This document shows positions 24,294 through 33,752 of a stretch of 64,000 bases of DNA, piece after piece (position 1 is the first letter of the stretch; each line of letters starts with the position of its first letter). A program made the translations under genes and the position numbers. The stretch covers positions 1,116,001-1,180,000 of the forward strand of contig AP018536.1 in assembly GCA_003584705.1 (NCBI GenBank). The letters are read 5' to 3'. A model generated the notes under the pieces. That model had not been told where the DNA came from. It searched no databases and saw only the letters and a program-made list of their open reading frames with translations. Source of the DNA: Lachnospiraceae bacterium GAM79 (GTDB lineage Bacteria; Bacillota; Clostridia; Lachnospirales; Lachnospiraceae).

Positions 24294-25230
24294 GGAATAA
24301 TCCTGCTTTCTTCAGTGCCGGACGAAGTGCCAGATAGAATACGGAAGCACAGATCACAGCAACGATGGCGTTGACACCGGTAGTTACGGTGCTGATCTTG
24401 GCAAGAGCCTTGGAAATATCCTGAGGCACACCCAGCAGATACATTTTATAGAAGTAACCAACCAGTGGATCCGCGACCACGTTAAATGCCATACCGCAGG
24501 CAGAAGCAAGGATCGTTACACCGGTCACATATTTTGCGGAATGCTCTTTGCTCAGATGGAAGATCTTGTGAGCAACCAGTCCTACGATCAGACCGATGCA
24601 CAGCTTTAATAAGAAGGTCTTGGGGGCACTGGTTACATAAGCGGTGGTCAGATCGGCGATGGTCATGCCGATGGCACCGGCAAGTCCGCCCCAGTATCCG
24701 CCAAGTAATAAAGCTGCCAGTACACAGAACACATTGCCCAGATGGAACGCTGTTTTCTCGGGACCCACGGGAATGTCGATCTTGAAGAAAGCAAATCCGA
24801 TATAGCACAGAGCTGCTAACAGACCTGCCTGCGCCAGCTTCTTCACATCCGCCTTCTGTGCGGGAATTACGCCTGCGATGGCATTGTACAATCCCTTGGC
24901 AGTTAACAGGATAGCGAAGAATACCAGAACCAGGCTATAGGAGTAAGGACGCTCTGCGGACAGCTTCTGGTCGGACAGAGTGGACTTCTGAGCGGACAAT
25001 TCATCCTTCTGCGCATTCAGGGAATCCAGATCACCGTCTGCTGTGCCGCCGGTGACTGCCTCGATGGAAGCTTCTACTTCTTCCAGCTGTGCCTTGACAT
25101 CGCTTAACTGGCTGCCATAAGCAACGGATTCCTGATAACTGTTATTGTGGGTAACGACTGCCAGGACGATTCCCAGGATCAGGAGAATGGCTCCCGCAAT
25201 CAATACACCGTATGATTTTTTCTTTTCCAT
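24283..25230 (-). CDS. ECF transporter S component, candidate vitamin B6 transporter
   Basis: About 315 residues. An N-terminal membrane segment (VLIAGAILLILGIVLAVVTH) leads into a heptad-rich coiled coil at about 28-80 (QLSDVKAQLEEVEASIEA, LNAQKDELSAQKSTLSDQKL), then a second membrane segment and a six-helix S-component core (GLLAALCYIGFAFF, AFHLGNVFCVLAALLLGGYW, GLAGAIGMTIADLTTAYV). ECF S components bind a vitamin and use shared EcfA/EcfT modules encoded elsewhere. The overlap with the B6 kinase suggests pyridoxine-type substrate. ATG at 25230 is chosen because AGAGGAG lies nine bases upstream; an ATG 14 codons earlier has none. Confidence 0.8.
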   Translation of the reverse strand: MEKKKSYGVLIAGAILLILGIVLAVVTHNNSYQESVAYGSQLSDVKAQLEEVEASIEAVTGGTADGDLDSLNAQKDELSAQKSTLSDQKLSAERPYSYSLVLVFFAILLTAKGLYNAIAGVIPAQKADVKKLAQAGLLAALCYIGFAFFKIDIPVGPEKTAFHLGNVFCVLAALLLGGYWGGLAGAIGMTIADLTTAYVTSAPKTFLLKLCIGLIVGLVAHKIFHLSKEHSAKYVTGVTILASACGMAFNVVADPLVGYFYKMYLLGVPQDISKALAKISTVTTGVNAIVAVICASVFYLALRPALKKAGLFHDI

Positions 25231-25401
25231 AATGATGATCTCCTCTTTTAATTTCTTTTTCATAATTCCCATTTGTTCGGTGGGATATGTTAGGATTCAG
25301 TGTATAGAAAAAGTGGCTTGCTTAAAAGAGCCAGAATGTGTTTTTTTTATCATACCAGTTTTGGGCGTTGATAATACGATCTGCAGGAAAACAAGATTTT
25401 C

Positions 25402-25431
25402 TTGACAAAGGATTGCTTCCTGTACTATATT
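25402..25431 (+). promoter_or_regulatory. sigma-A promoter of the valS T-box transcript
   Basis: TTGACA, 18 bases, TATATT, placed so that transcription starts shortly before the T-box stem I. Confidence 0.75.
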
Positions 25432-25455
25432 TCTTATTAGTAGTTTTACAGATTA

Positions 25456-25726
25456 AAGGCAATGACGAAGAGGAGTACACATTTCCCCTTACCAGAGAGA
25501 GCGGCTGCATGTATGCGCTGGAAGGCTGCTTCAAGACAGGAATGTGGAAGGTAGCTTCCAAGCCGGAGAGCCGAGACCGGATATTCTGGGCGTAAGTTCT
25601 CACGAGTTATCCCCGTTACCGGATAGGACTTTGTAAGAAGTCACGAGGCAGCGCAAGCTGTGAACAAAGGTGGTACCGCGTTACTGACGCCCTTTGCTGA
25701 CGAGAGTCGGCAGAGGGCTTTTTTGC
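25456..25726 (+). ncRNA. T-box riboswitch (valine) leader of valS
   Basis: The conserved T-box core GGTGGTACCGCG is at 25669-25680, followed by a terminator (GCCCTTTGCTGAC pairing with GTCGGCAGAGGGC, then T6) at 25689-25724. Stem I begins GGC...GAAG, pairing with CTTC..GCC near 25554-25563, with the AGGAGTA loop-E strand and an upper CACATTTCC/GGAATGTG helix. The 3' strand of the specifier loop then reads GAAGGTAG, which exposes GTA (25551-25553), a valine codon. Uncharged tRNA-Val would bind and favour the antiterminator. The codon choice was read by hand from the pairing. Confidence 0.93.
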
Positions 25727-25728
25727 GA

Positions 25729-25873
25729 CTATTCAGAGCCATGTAAATTCACATGGATAGGTGTCGAATGCTTGCATTCGTAAGAATATCCATGCGGATT
25801 TATAGGGCGAAGTAACCTCAATAAGCAAAAGGAAAGCATCGTAGATGCGATTTTGCGCATGAGGTCTGAATAG
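25729..25873 (-). repeat. 145-bp MITE-like repeat, family A, copy 1
   Basis: Bounded by terminal inverted repeats CTATTCAGAGCC and GGTCTGAATAG. Read on the minus strand it contains, in order, the hairpin GCAAAATCGCATC..GATGC..TTTTGC, the word TTACTTCGCC, the palindrome GAATGCAAGCATTC and a GGCTCTGAATAG end. The same order and the same length occur at 33533-33677 and 63504-63648. It lies between the T-box terminator and the valS ribosome site, so it is part of the valS leader RNA. Confidence 0.8.
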
Positions 25874-25900
25874 GAGCAAATGCAAAAAAAGGAGGACAAA

Positions 25901-28579
25901 ATGAGCAAAGAATTAGCCAAGACCTATGACCCCAGCGGCATAGAAGACAGACTGTATCAGAAGTGGCTTGACAAAAAGTATTTCCATGCGGAGGTAGATC
26001 ACAGTAAGACTCCCTTCACTATCGTGATCCCGCCCCCAAATATTACAGGACAGCTCCACATGGGACATGCATTGGACAACACCATGCAGGATATCCTGAT
26101 CCGCTATAAGAGAATGCAGGGCTACAATGCACTGTGGCAGCCCGGCACCGACCATGCAAGTATCGCTACCGAGGTCAAGATCATCCAGAAGCTGAAGGAA
26201 GAAGGCATCGACAAGCACGATCTGGGTCGTGAAAAGTTTTTAGAGAGAGCCTGGGAGTGGAAGAAGGAATACGGCGGACGTATTATTGGTCAGCTGAAAA
26301 AGCTGGGTTCTTCCTGTGACTGGGACAGAGAGCGTTTCACCATGGATGAGGGCTGTAACAAGGCTGTGACCGAAGTGTTCGTGAAGATGCACGAAAAAGG
26401 CTACATCTACAAGGGTGCCCGTATCGTTAACTGGTGTCCCGTATGTAATACCTCCATCTCCGATGCAGAGGTAGAATATCAGGAACAGGCAGGACATTTC
26501 TGGCACATCAAGTATCCGCTGATGAACGAGGACGGAACGCCCAGCACCACAGAGTTTCTGACCTTTGCCACTACCCGTCCCGAGACCATGTTAGGTGATA
26601 CCGCAGTAGCCATCCATCCCGATGATGAGCGTTACACCCATCTGCATGGCAGAAAGGTACTGCTTCCTATCGTAAACCGTGTGATTCCCATCGTTGAGGA
26701 TGCTTATGTAGACAGAGAGTTCGGTACCGGTGTCGTTAAGATCACCCCCGCTCATGACCCCAATGACTTTGAGGTGGGCAAGCGTCATGATCTGCCTGTG
26801 ATCAATATCCTGAACGATGATGCCACCATCAATAAAAACGGCGGCAAGTTCGAGGGCATGGACCGCTATGAGGCGAGAAAAGCCATCGTGGAAGAACTGG
26901 ATCAGATGGGCCTGTTAGTAAAGATCGAAGATCATGTACACAACGTAGGTACCCATGACCGTTGTAAGACCACCATCGAGCCTATGGTAAAAGACCAGTG
27001 GTTCGTTAAGATGGATGAATTGATCAAACCTGCAAGAGAAGCAGTGAAAAATGGTGAGATCAAGCTGATCCCCGAGCGTATGGAGAAGAACTATTTCAAC
27101 TGGACGGATAACATCCGCGACTGGTGTATCAGCCGTCAGCTGTGGTGGGGACACAGGATTCCCGCTTATTACTGTGATGACTGCGGTGAAGTAGTCGTAG
27201 CCAAGGAGATGCCGAAGGTATGTCCCAAGTGCGGCTGCACCCACTTTACGCAGGATCCCGATACGCTGGATACCTGGTTCTCCTCCGCACTGTGGCCTTT
27301 TGAGACCCTGGGCTGGCCGGAGCAGACCGAGGATCTGAAGTATTTCTATCCTACCGATGTCCTGGTAACCGGTTATGATATCATCTTCTTCTGGGTTATC
27401 CGTATGATCTTCTCCGGATACGAGCAGATGGGAGAGAAGCCTTTCAAGACCGTATTGTTCCACGGACTGGTACGTGACAGTCAGGGACGGAAAATGTCCA
27501 AATCTCTGGGCAACGGAATCGACCCCTTAGAGATCATCAGCCAGTACGGTGCCGATGCACTGCGTCTGACCCTGATCACCGGCAACGCACCGGGCAACGA
27601 CATGCGTTTCTACTATGAGAGAGTAGAGAACAGCCGTAACTTCGCCAACAAGGTATGGAATGCTTCCCGTTTCATCATGATGAACATGGAGCAGGCACTG
27701 GAGAAGACCGGAAAAGATATCACCACCCCTGCGGCAGCAGATTTACAGCCCGTAGATAAGTGGATCCTGTCCAAGTTAAATACTCTGGTAAAAGATGTGA
27801 CCGACAACATGGATCACTTCGAGCTGGGTATCGCCGTACAGAAGGTATATGACTTTATCTGGGATGAGTTCTGTGACTGGTACATCGAGATGGTAAAACC
27901 CCGTCTGTACAGCACCGACGATGCAGTCAGCCAGAATGCGGCACTGTGGACGCTGAAGACTGTCCTGATCGACGCCCTGAAGCTGTTACATCCTTACATG
28001 CCGTTCATCACTGAGGAGATCTTCTGCACCATTCAGAATGAAGAAGAGTCCATCATGATCAGCAAGTGGCCGGAGTACAGCGAGGATCGTGCATTCCCCG
28101 CAGAGGAGAAGGCCATCGAAACCATCAAGGAAGCCGTTCGCGGTATCCGCAACATCCGTACTGAGATGAACGTAGCACCCAGCCGTAAGGCAAGTGTGTA
28201 TGTAGTCAGCGAAAATGACGAGATCCGCAGGATTTTTGAGGAGGGTAAGCTGTTCTTCGCAAGCCTTGCTTATGCGAATGAGATCATGATCCAGGCTGAC
28301 AAGACCGGAATCGCAGAGGATGCGGTATCCGTAGTGATCCCCGGTGCAACCCTGTACATTCCGTTTGCAGAGCTGGTAGACATCGCACAGGAGATCGAGC
28401 GACTGAAGAAGGAGCAGAAGAGACTGGAAGGCGAGCTGTCACGTTCCAGGGGAATGCTGTCCAATGAGAGATTCCTGTCCAAGGCTCCCGAAGCGAAGAT
28501 CGCAGAGGAGAAGGAAAAGCTGGCAAAATACGAGCAGATGATGGAACAGGTGACAAAGCGCTTAGAACAGCTGGCATGA
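25901..28579 (+). CDS. valS: valyl-tRNA synthetase
   Basis: 892 residues, a normal length for ValRS of class Ia, which charges tRNA-Val. The ATP-binding signature is [17 protein letters not shown] near 46-62 (HMGH in place of HIGH) and KMSKS lies near 530 ([14 protein letters not shown]). The editing domain has [14 protein letters not shown], and the C-terminus is the usual coiled-coil arm ([19 protein letters not shown]). Start at the ATG with GGAGG five bases upstream. It is controlled by the T-box leader; a MITE-like repeat separates the leader terminator from the gene. Confidence 0.98.
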   Translation: MSKELAKTYDPSGIEDRLYQKWLDKKYFHAEVDHSKTPFTIVIPPPNITGQLHMGHALDNTMQDILIRYKRMQGYNALWQPGTDHASIATEVKIIQKLKEEGIDKHDLGREKFLERAWEWKKEYGGRIIGQLKKLGSSCDWDRERFTMDEGCNKAVTEVFVKMHEKGYIYKGARIVNWCPVCNTSISDAEVEYQEQAGHFWHIKYPLMNEDGTPSTTEFLTFATTRPETMLGDTAVAIHPDDERYTHLHGRKVLLPIVNRVIPIVEDAYVDREFGTGVVKITPAHDPNDFEVGKRHDLPVINILNDDATINKNGGKFEGMDRYEARKAIVEELDQMGLLVKIEDHVHNVGTHDRCKTTIEPMVKDQWFVKMDELIKPAREAVKNGEIKLIPERMEKNYFNWTDNIRDWCISRQLWWGHRIPAYYCDDCGEVVVAKEMPKVCPKCGCTHFTQDPDTLDTWFSSALWPFETLGWPEQTEDLKYFYPTDVLVTGYDIIFFWVIRMIFSGYEQMGEKPFKTVLFHGLVRDSQGRKMSKSLGNGIDPLEIISQYGADALRLTLITGNAPGNDMRFYYERVENSRNFANKVWNASRFIMMNMEQALEKTGKDITTPAAADLQPVDKWILSKLNTLVKDVTDNMDHFELGIAVQKVYDFIWDEFCDWYIEMVKPRLYSTDDAVSQNAALWTLKTVLIDALKLLHPYMPFITEEIFCTIQNEEESIMISKWPEYSEDRAFPAEEKAIETIKEAVRGIRNIRTEMNVAPSRKASVYVVSENDEIRRIFEEGKLFFASLAYANEIMIQADKTGIAEDAVSVVIPGATLYIPFAELVDIAQEIERLKKEQKRLEGELSRSRGMLSNERFLSKAPEAKIAEEKEKLAKYEQMMEQVTKRLEQLA

Positions 28580-28629
28580 TCTGCAACGAAACGTACAGAA
28601 TAAAAAGAACGTAAAGCATAAGGAATACG

Positions 28630-30030
28630 ATGAGATTCGGTAATGACATGATAACGTTTGAAGAAGCGGTGGCATATCTGAAGGATATGCCCCGCTTTAC
28701 TGTTAAAAAAAATCCTGCGGACAGCAGGGACCTTAAATGGTTTTTAAAAAAACTCGGAAATCCGGAGAAGGATCTGCGGATCATTCATGTGGCGGGCACC
28801 AATGGAAAAGGATCCGTCTGTGCCTACATGAGTTCGATCCTGCGGGAAGCAGGCTATCGCACGGCTGTATTCACTTCACCTCATCTGGTGGATATGCGGG
28901 AGCGTTTTGCCGTGAACGGTGAAATGATCTCAGAGGAAGCTTTTTTACAGGGGTTTCTTGCGGTATGGGACGCTTTGCAGGAGACCAATTCTGCTAATAC
29001 CGGGGACGGGCAGCGAGGGGAAGAAGCGCCACAGGAATTCGTTCTCAACTTTTATGAATACCTTTTCTGCATGGCCTTACTCTGTTTTGCAGAAGAAAAG
29101 CCCGACTACTGCATCATTGAGACCGGCCTGGGGGGCAGACTGGATGCCACGAATTATGTGGACAATAAGCTCCTGACCGTCATTACGCGGATCAGTCTGG
29201 ATCATGTACAGTATCTGGGAGACACCACAGCGAAGATCGCTGCGGAAAAGGCAGGGATCCTGCGCCCCGGTGTTCCGGTGGTGTATCTGGACGGGGATGC
29301 GGATGCCAGTGCGGTAATTTGCCGCAAAGCGTCAGAACTTGGTGCGATACAGATACCGGTGTCGAAAAAGGACTATACTTTCCTTGGATTTCGGAAGAAA
29401 TACATTGATTTTTCCTTGCGCTCTGAGTATTATAATTATATTAGTCTTACTTTGCATACCATTGCACGCTACCAGATGGAAAATGCGGCATTGGCAGTGC
29501 GGGCCGTGGAAGTGCTGTTTCGCAGTACGGACATGCCTGACGGCAGAATGTGTGCCGCAGCCGGGTGTCCCACTGTGGAAGAGATCCGACAGGGAATCCT
29601 TGGCTGCTTCTGGCAGGGACGCATGGAAGAAGTACTTCCGGAGGTGTACGTGGATGGTGCGCATAATGATGACGGCATCCGGGCTTTTCTGGATACCGTG
29701 GAACAGGACGGCTGCACGGAGGGCAGGAGACTGTTATTTGGTGTGGCGGCGGATAAGGATTGCAGGCATATGATACAGAGGGTGATCACGTCGGGATTAT
29801 TCGACCGGATTGCTTTTACGCATATGCGGACGGCGAGGTCGCTTTCGCTGGAAGAACTGAAAGGTTTATTGGCAGCTTATCCGGAAGACCGGTTTACTAT
29901 GTATACGGAAGCGGATACGGCACTGCGGACGGAAGTCTCGGGCAGACAGCCAGGAGAACGGCTCTATATCGCGGGAAGCCTGTATCTTGTCGGGGAAATA
30001 AAGGAGTCTTTGGACCATGATCAATTTTGA
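28630..30030 (+). CDS. folC: folylpolyglutamate synthase / dihydrofolate synthase
   Basis: 466 residues of the Mur ligase fold. The P-loop HVAGTNGKGSVCAYMSSIL lies near 54-72, followed by TSPHLVDMRERF near 81 and ETGLGGRLDATN near 164. It adds glutamates to folates and may also make dihydrofolate from dihydropteroate; sequence alone does not separate the two. AAGGA precedes the ATG. It follows valS by 50 bases and may share its transcript; a small gene overlaps its stop. Confidence 0.94.
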   Translation: MRFGNDMITFEEAVAYLKDMPRFTVKKNPADSRDLKWFLKKLGNPEKDLRIIHVAGTNGKGSVCAYMSSILREAGYRTAVFTSPHLVDMRERFAVNGEMISEEAFLQGFLAVWDALQETNSANTGDGQRGEEAPQEFVLNFYEYLFCMALLCFAEEKPDYCIIETGLGGRLDATNYVDNKLLTVITRISLDHVQYLGDTTAKIAAEKAGILRPGVPVVYLDGDADASAVICRKASELGAIQIPVSKKDYTFLGFRKKYIDFSLRSEYYNYISLTLHTIARYQMENAALAVRAVEVLFRSTDMPDGRMCAAAGCPTVEEIRQGILGCFWQGRMEEVLPEVYVDGAHNDDGIRAFLDTVEQDGCTEGRRLLFGVAADKDCRHMIQRVITSGLFDRIAFTHMRTARSLSLEELKGLLAAYPEDRFTMYTEADTALRTEVSGRQPGERLYIAGSLYLVGEIKESLDHDQF

Positions 30031-30166
30031 AGAAGAACTGAAGAAATTTCATCCCAGTCTGGAAGTGGAAGACGCTGAGGAAGCTATCTACAATCAGGAT
30101 CTGACCGATGCGGCGGATCTGTTGGTGAAAATGATAAAAGAATCCGAAGAAAAAGAAGAGAAATAA
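30017..30166 (+). CDS. small acidic protein, 49 residues, in the folC operon
   Basis: A short frame starting MINFEEELKKFHPSLEVEDA and ending in KMIKESEEKEEK. It overlaps the end of folC by 14 bases and stops 11 bases before the next gene, whose GGAGGGAG follows its TAA directly. AAAGGAG lies about 11 bases before its ATG, inside folC. It is strongly acidic and helical. From memory, very similar short proteins occur in other Lachnospiraceae; the function is unknown. The tight fit between two real genes and the ribosome site support it. Confidence 0.7.
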   Translation: MINFEEELKKFHPSLEVEDAEEAIYNQDLTDAADLLVKMIKESEEKEEK

Positions 30167-30177
30167 GGAGGGAGAGC

Positions 30178-31593
30178 ATGTTTTGTTATAACTGCGGCTG
30201 CCATCTGTCAGAGCACGATTTCTGTACGTCCTGCGGAGCAGATGTATCCCTCTACAAGAAGATCATGTGTATGTCCAACCGTTTCTACAATGACGGTCTG
30301 GAGAAAGCAGGAGTACGGGATCTCACAGGTGCGATCAACAGCTTACGGCAGAGCCTGAAATTTAATAAGAACAATATCGAAGCCAGAAATCTGCTGGGAC
30401 TGGTGTATTTTGAGACCGGAGAGGTCGTTGCGGCACTGAGCGAATGGGTCATCAGCAAAAATATGCGGCCTGAGAAAAATATCGCGGACGATTACATCAA
30501 TATGCTGCAGTCCAATGCGGCCCGCCTGGATGCCATTAACCAGACCATCAAGAAATACAATCAGGCACTGGTCTATTGTAATCAGGACAGCAAGGATCTG
30601 GCTATCATCCAGCTGAAAAAGGTACTGTCCCTGAACCCGAAGTTCATCCGGGCACACCAGCTGTTAGCCCTGCTTTATATGGACAGTGAACAGTGGGACA
30701 GAGCGGAGAGAGAACTGCGTAAGTGCATGGACATTGACCGCAACAATACGCTGACCCTGCGGTATCTGAAGGAAGTTGAGATGCAGCTGACTCCGGACGA
30801 GAATAGCAAGCAGACCGGCCGGCGGAAGAAGGATGATGCGGTTCGCTACCAGAGTGACAATGAGATCATCATTCAGCCTTTGAATGTGAAGGAGCAGAAG
30901 AGTGCAGGTCTCTCTTCCCTGATCAATATTGCCATCGGTCTGATCATTGGTCTGGCCGTGATGTATTTTCTGGTGGTTCCGGCAGCGGTATCCAATGCCA
31001 ACAATGAGGCCCAGAAGACCATCACCGACATCGGCAATCAGTTAGACACCAAGACCTCCCGGATCCAGGAACTGGAGACCCAGATGCAGGCACTGCAGAC
31101 AGAGAATGATACGCTGAATCAGGAACTGCAGGGGTATGTGGGAACCGACGGTACGCTACAGACCATCGACAGCCTGTTAGCGGCAGCCACCACATATCTG
31201 GAGACGCAGGATATTACCCAGACGGCGGCTAACCTGGAAAGCATTTCGGCATCCGTGGATGTGGACAGTACTTCCGAAGCATTCCAGAAGCTGTACAAGA
31301 CGTTGCTTGGCCTGATCGGGCCGCAGCTGTCCGCACAGTATTATGAGACAGGCTACAATGCTTACCGCAGCGAGGATTACGCGACGGCCATCGAGAACCT
31401 GTCCAAGGCAGTTATTTACGATGAGACCAACAAGGATGCCTGGCTGAGCCTGGGCAACTCTTACCGTAAGAGTGACGATGCCCAGAATGCCATCACCACC
31501 TATGACAAGATCATAGAGCTGTTCCCGGATACGGAGACGGCCAGAAGTGCCCAGAGATATCGTTCCCAGCTGGCAGAGAATACGGCACAGTAG
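30178..31593 (+). CDS. zinc-ribbon, TPR and coiled-coil membrane protein
   Basis: 471 residues. An N-terminal zinc ribbon has Cys at 3, 6, 16 and 19 (CYNCG, CTSCG). Cytoplasmic TPR-like helices follow at about 35-205 (NSLRQSLKFNKNNIEARNLL, VLSLNPKFIRAHQLLALLYM). One membrane segment is at about 247-268 (INIAIGLIIGLAVMYFLVV), then a coiled coil near 275-320, and an outside TPR pair near 395-455 (AIENLSKAVIYDETNKDAWL). TPR domains on both faces suggest a scaffold that links a cytoplasmic complex to one at the surface. AAGGAGGGAG precedes the ATG. No specific role can be assigned. Confidence 0.8.
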   Translation: MFCYNCGCHLSEHDFCTSCGADVSLYKKIMCMSNRFYNDGLEKAGVRDLTGAINSLRQSLKFNKNNIEARNLLGLVYFETGEVVAALSEWVISKNMRPEKNIADDYINMLQSNAARLDAINQTIKKYNQALVYCNQDSKDLAIIQLKKVLSLNPKFIRAHQLLALLYMDSEQWDRAERELRKCMDIDRNNTLTLRYLKEVEMQLTPDENSKQTGRRKKDDAVRYQSDNEIIIQPLNVKEQKSAGLSSLINIAIGLIIGLAVMYFLVVPAAVSNANNEAQKTITDIGNQLDTKTSRIQELETQMQALQTENDTLNQELQGYVGTDGTLQTIDSLLAAATTYLETQDITQTAANLESISASVDVDSTSEAFQKLYKTLLGLIGPQLSAQYYETGYNAYRSEDYATAIENLSKAVIYDETNKDAWLSLGNSYRKSDDAQNAITTYDKIIELFPDTETARSAQRYRSQLAENTAQ

Positions 31594-31634
31594 GGAAGAA
31601 CAACATACCATCAGACAATGACACACAACACACG

Positions 31635-31678
31635 AAAGAGAACTTGCGTAAAGTAAAGCGCGGGTTCTCTTTTCTTTT
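31635..31678 (+). terminator. terminator before the sigma-F operon
   Basis: AAAGAGAAC pairs with GTTCTCTTT, with a G/C-rich loop, followed by TTCTTTT. Confidence 0.75.
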
Positions 31679-31716
31679 GAGTAAAAATGCTGGAAAACAG
31701 CGGAATGTGAGGAAAT

Positions 31717-32025
31717 ATGGAAGACTTTCAGATCATTGATAACTGCCTGATGGTGCGCATGCCGGAGGAAGTGGACCACCACAGAGCCTCCTATATCTGC
31801 GAAGGGGCGGACAGGCTCTTGGTCAGGGAAAACGTGGAAAATGTAGTGTTTGATTTTGAGGATACCCGGTTCATGGATTCTTCCGGGATCGGGATCATCA
31901 TGGGGCGGTACCGCAAGATTTCCTGCTTCGGCGGACATGTCTATGCGATCCATGCAGACCGGCAGATCCAGCGGATCTTCCGTATGTCCGGGCTTCACAA
32001 GATCGTCGAGATCCTGCCGGGTTAA
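31717..32025 (+). CDS. spoIIAA: anti-sigma F factor antagonist
   Basis: 102 residues of the STAS fold. The motif [20 protein letters not shown] near 47-66 holds the Ser that SpoIIAB phosphorylates and SpoIIE dephosphorylates. Unphosphorylated SpoIIAA binds SpoIIAB and frees sigma-F in the forespore. GTGAGGA precedes the ATG. It is the first gene of the classical spoIIAA-spoIIAB-sigF order. Confidence 0.95.
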   Translation: MEDFQIIDNCLMVRMPEEVDHHRASYICEGADRLLVRENVENVVFDFEDTRFMDSSGIGIIMGRYRKISCFGGHVYAIHADRQIQRIFRMSGLHKIVEILPG

Positions 32026-32116
32026 ACGTTGGAAGGAAGATTCTGTCGAAAATGAAAGAAATTATTCAAAAAATTATGAAAAACAGTGCAATAATAGGCG
32101 CAGAAATGAGGAGAAC

Positions 32117-32680
32117 ATGGTAGCAGAGAGGGAAAACATTCAGGTGACGGAAGAAAAAGAACTTTTGCAGCAGAGAACGCAGGGCAGCCGGAATGAGATG
32201 GAGATCGTATTTGACGCGGTCTCCTGTAATGAAAGCTTTGCCAGAGTGGCGGTGGCGGCTTTCATTACCCATCTGAATCCCACACTGGAAGAACTGGCGG
32301 ATATCAAGACCGCAGTATCGGAGGCAGTAACCAATGCCATTATCCATGGATACGAGAATCTGTCCGGTTATACGAAGCATGGGGAGATGCGCCCGGCGTA
32401 CAGCATTATCCATCCGGGAAAGGTAAGACTGCATTGCATTCTTGAGAACGATACGCTTTCCATCGAGGTATCGGATCAGGGAAAAGGCATCGAGGATGTG
32501 GCCAGAGCCATGGAACCGTTATTTACCACGAAGCCGGAACTGGAACGGTCCGGCATGGGATTTGCCTTTATGGAAGCCTTCATGGATGAGCTGGAAGTGG
32601 AGAGCATCCCGGGCAAGGGCACAAGAGTACATATGTGGAAGAAAATGCGCTGCGGAGACTGGATCGGAAAAGAGGACTGA
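32117..32680 (+). CDS. spoIIAB: anti-sigma F factor, serine kinase
   Basis: 187 residues from an ATG with GAGGAG upstream; Bacillus SpoIIAB has about 146. The GHKL kinase fold is clear: [20 protein letters not shown] near the start of the core, the N box [13 protein letters not shown] near 73-85, DQGKGIEDV and [12 protein letters not shown]. Two additions stand out: about 33 extra N-terminal residues rich in Glu/Gln, and an insert of about 20 residues after the N box ([19 protein letters not shown]). An ATG at the start of the core (MEIVFDA) is an alternative start. It holds sigma-F inactive and phosphorylates SpoIIAA. Confidence 0.93.
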   Translation: MVAERENIQVTEEKELLQQRTQGSRNEMEIVFDAVSCNESFARVAVAAFITHLNPTLEELADIKTAVSEAVTNAIIHGYENLSGYTKHGEMRPAYSIIHPGKVRLHCILENDTLSIEVSDQGKGIEDVARAMEPLFTTKPELERSGMGFAFMEAFMDELEVESIPGKGTRVHMWKKMRCGDWIGKED

Positions 32681-32683
32681 GGA

Positions 32684-33451
32684 ATGGAAGAAGTATCAGT
32701 ACTCATCGGAAAATCACAGAGCGGAGATAAAGAAGCAAGAGAAGTACTGATCGAGAAAAATCTCGGACTGGTACACCATATCGTGAAACGATTCCTGGGG
32801 AGAGGCTATGACCCGGAGGATCTGTTCCAGATCGGTGTCATCGGTCTGATGAAAGCCATCGATAAATTTGACCTGAAGCTGGAGGTACGGTTTTCCACCT
32901 ATGCCGTCCCCATGATCACCGGGGAGATCAAACGGTTTCTGCGGGATGACGGTCTGTTAAAGGTATCCCGTACCATCAAGGAGGATGGGCTGAAGGTCAG
33001 ACTGGCAAGACAGCGTTTACAGAGCAGACTGCACAGGGAGCCCACCTTACAAGAATTGTCCGAGGAGGCACAGCTGGACAGAGAAGATGTGATTCTGGCC
33101 ATGGAGGCCGGAGCGGAGGTGGAATCCCTCTATAGCAGCAGCGGGCAGGAGGACGGCAGCGAGCTGTGTCTGGCGGACCGGGTGGTGGCCGCGGCCCACG
33201 GCTGTGTGGGAGCCAGCATGGGAAGCAGCGGTGCGGTGGAAAATGATGTGGAGAAGGACAGGCTGCTGGATCAGATGCTGCTGGCACAGTTGCTTGGGGA
33301 GCTTCCGGAGAGAGACCGGGAGCTGATCCGTATGCGCTATTTTCAGAATAAGACCCAGACGGAGATCGCCGGGATCCTGGGAATCAGTCAGGTGCAGGTC
33401 AGCCGTCTGGAGAAAAAGATCCTGCGGGAAATGCGGGAGATGGCCGGATAA
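32684..33451 (+). CDS. sigF: RNA polymerase sigma-F factor
   Basis: 255 residues with sigma-70 regions 2 (DLFQIGVIGLMKAIDKFDLK near 46-65), 3 and 4 (NKTQTEIAGILGISQVQVSR near 221-240). It is the first forespore-specific sigma factor. Three bases separate it from spoIIAB. Between regions 3 and 4 it has a low-complexity insert (AAAHGCVGASMGSSGAVEND) that I do not know from Bacillus or Clostridium sigma-F. No spoVA gene follows it directly. Confidence 0.93.
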   Translation: MEEVSVLIGKSQSGDKEAREVLIEKNLGLVHHIVKRFLGRGYDPEDLFQIGVIGLMKAIDKFDLKLEVRFSTYAVPMITGEIKRFLRDDGLLKVSRTIKEDGLKVRLARQRLQSRLHREPTLQELSEEAQLDREDVILAMEAGAEVESLYSSSGQEDGSELCLADRVVAAAHGCVGASMGSSGAVENDVEKDRLLDQMLLAQLLGELPERDRELIRMRYFQNKTQTEIAGILGISQVQVSRLEKKILREMREMAG

Positions 33452-33532
33452 GGGCCAATTCATTAATAATTCATAAAACAAATTTTTTCCTCTTCCTTTC
33501 CGTCGGAAATTCGATTATATTATATGAAGGAA

Positions 33533-33677
33533 CTATTCAGCCCGCATTCGCAAAAACGCTCTTTCAGAGCTTGCTTTTTGCTTATGTGGTTATTTCGCCG
33601 TATAAATTATGTCAAATGTTCTTACGAATGCAAGCATTCGACGTACATATTGCCATAACTTGCACGGCTCTGAATAG
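33533..33677 (+). repeat. 145-bp MITE-like repeat, family A, copy 2
   Basis: Ends are CTATTCAGCCC and GGCTCTGAATAG, which can be extended by two more paired bases outside (AA/TT). Inside are GCAAAAACGCTC..GAGC..TTTTTGC, GTGGTTATTTCGCC and GAATGCAAGCATTC. It lies between sigF and the GH25 gene; the rest of this 300-base gap is AT-rich and shows nothing else. Confidence 0.85.
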
Positions 33678-33752
33678 TTATATATAATCTTATAGACCGC
33701 AATGCTGCATAGTTATAGAGAGACAGCATGAAAAAGGAGAGCAGGGGTACTT

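Noticed and set aside
25273..25401. A riboswitch upstream of the ECF S-component gene
   Set aside because: The stretch upstream on the minus strand is short and AT-rich and shows no known aptamer core; the nearby structure belongs to the valS T-box on the plus strand.
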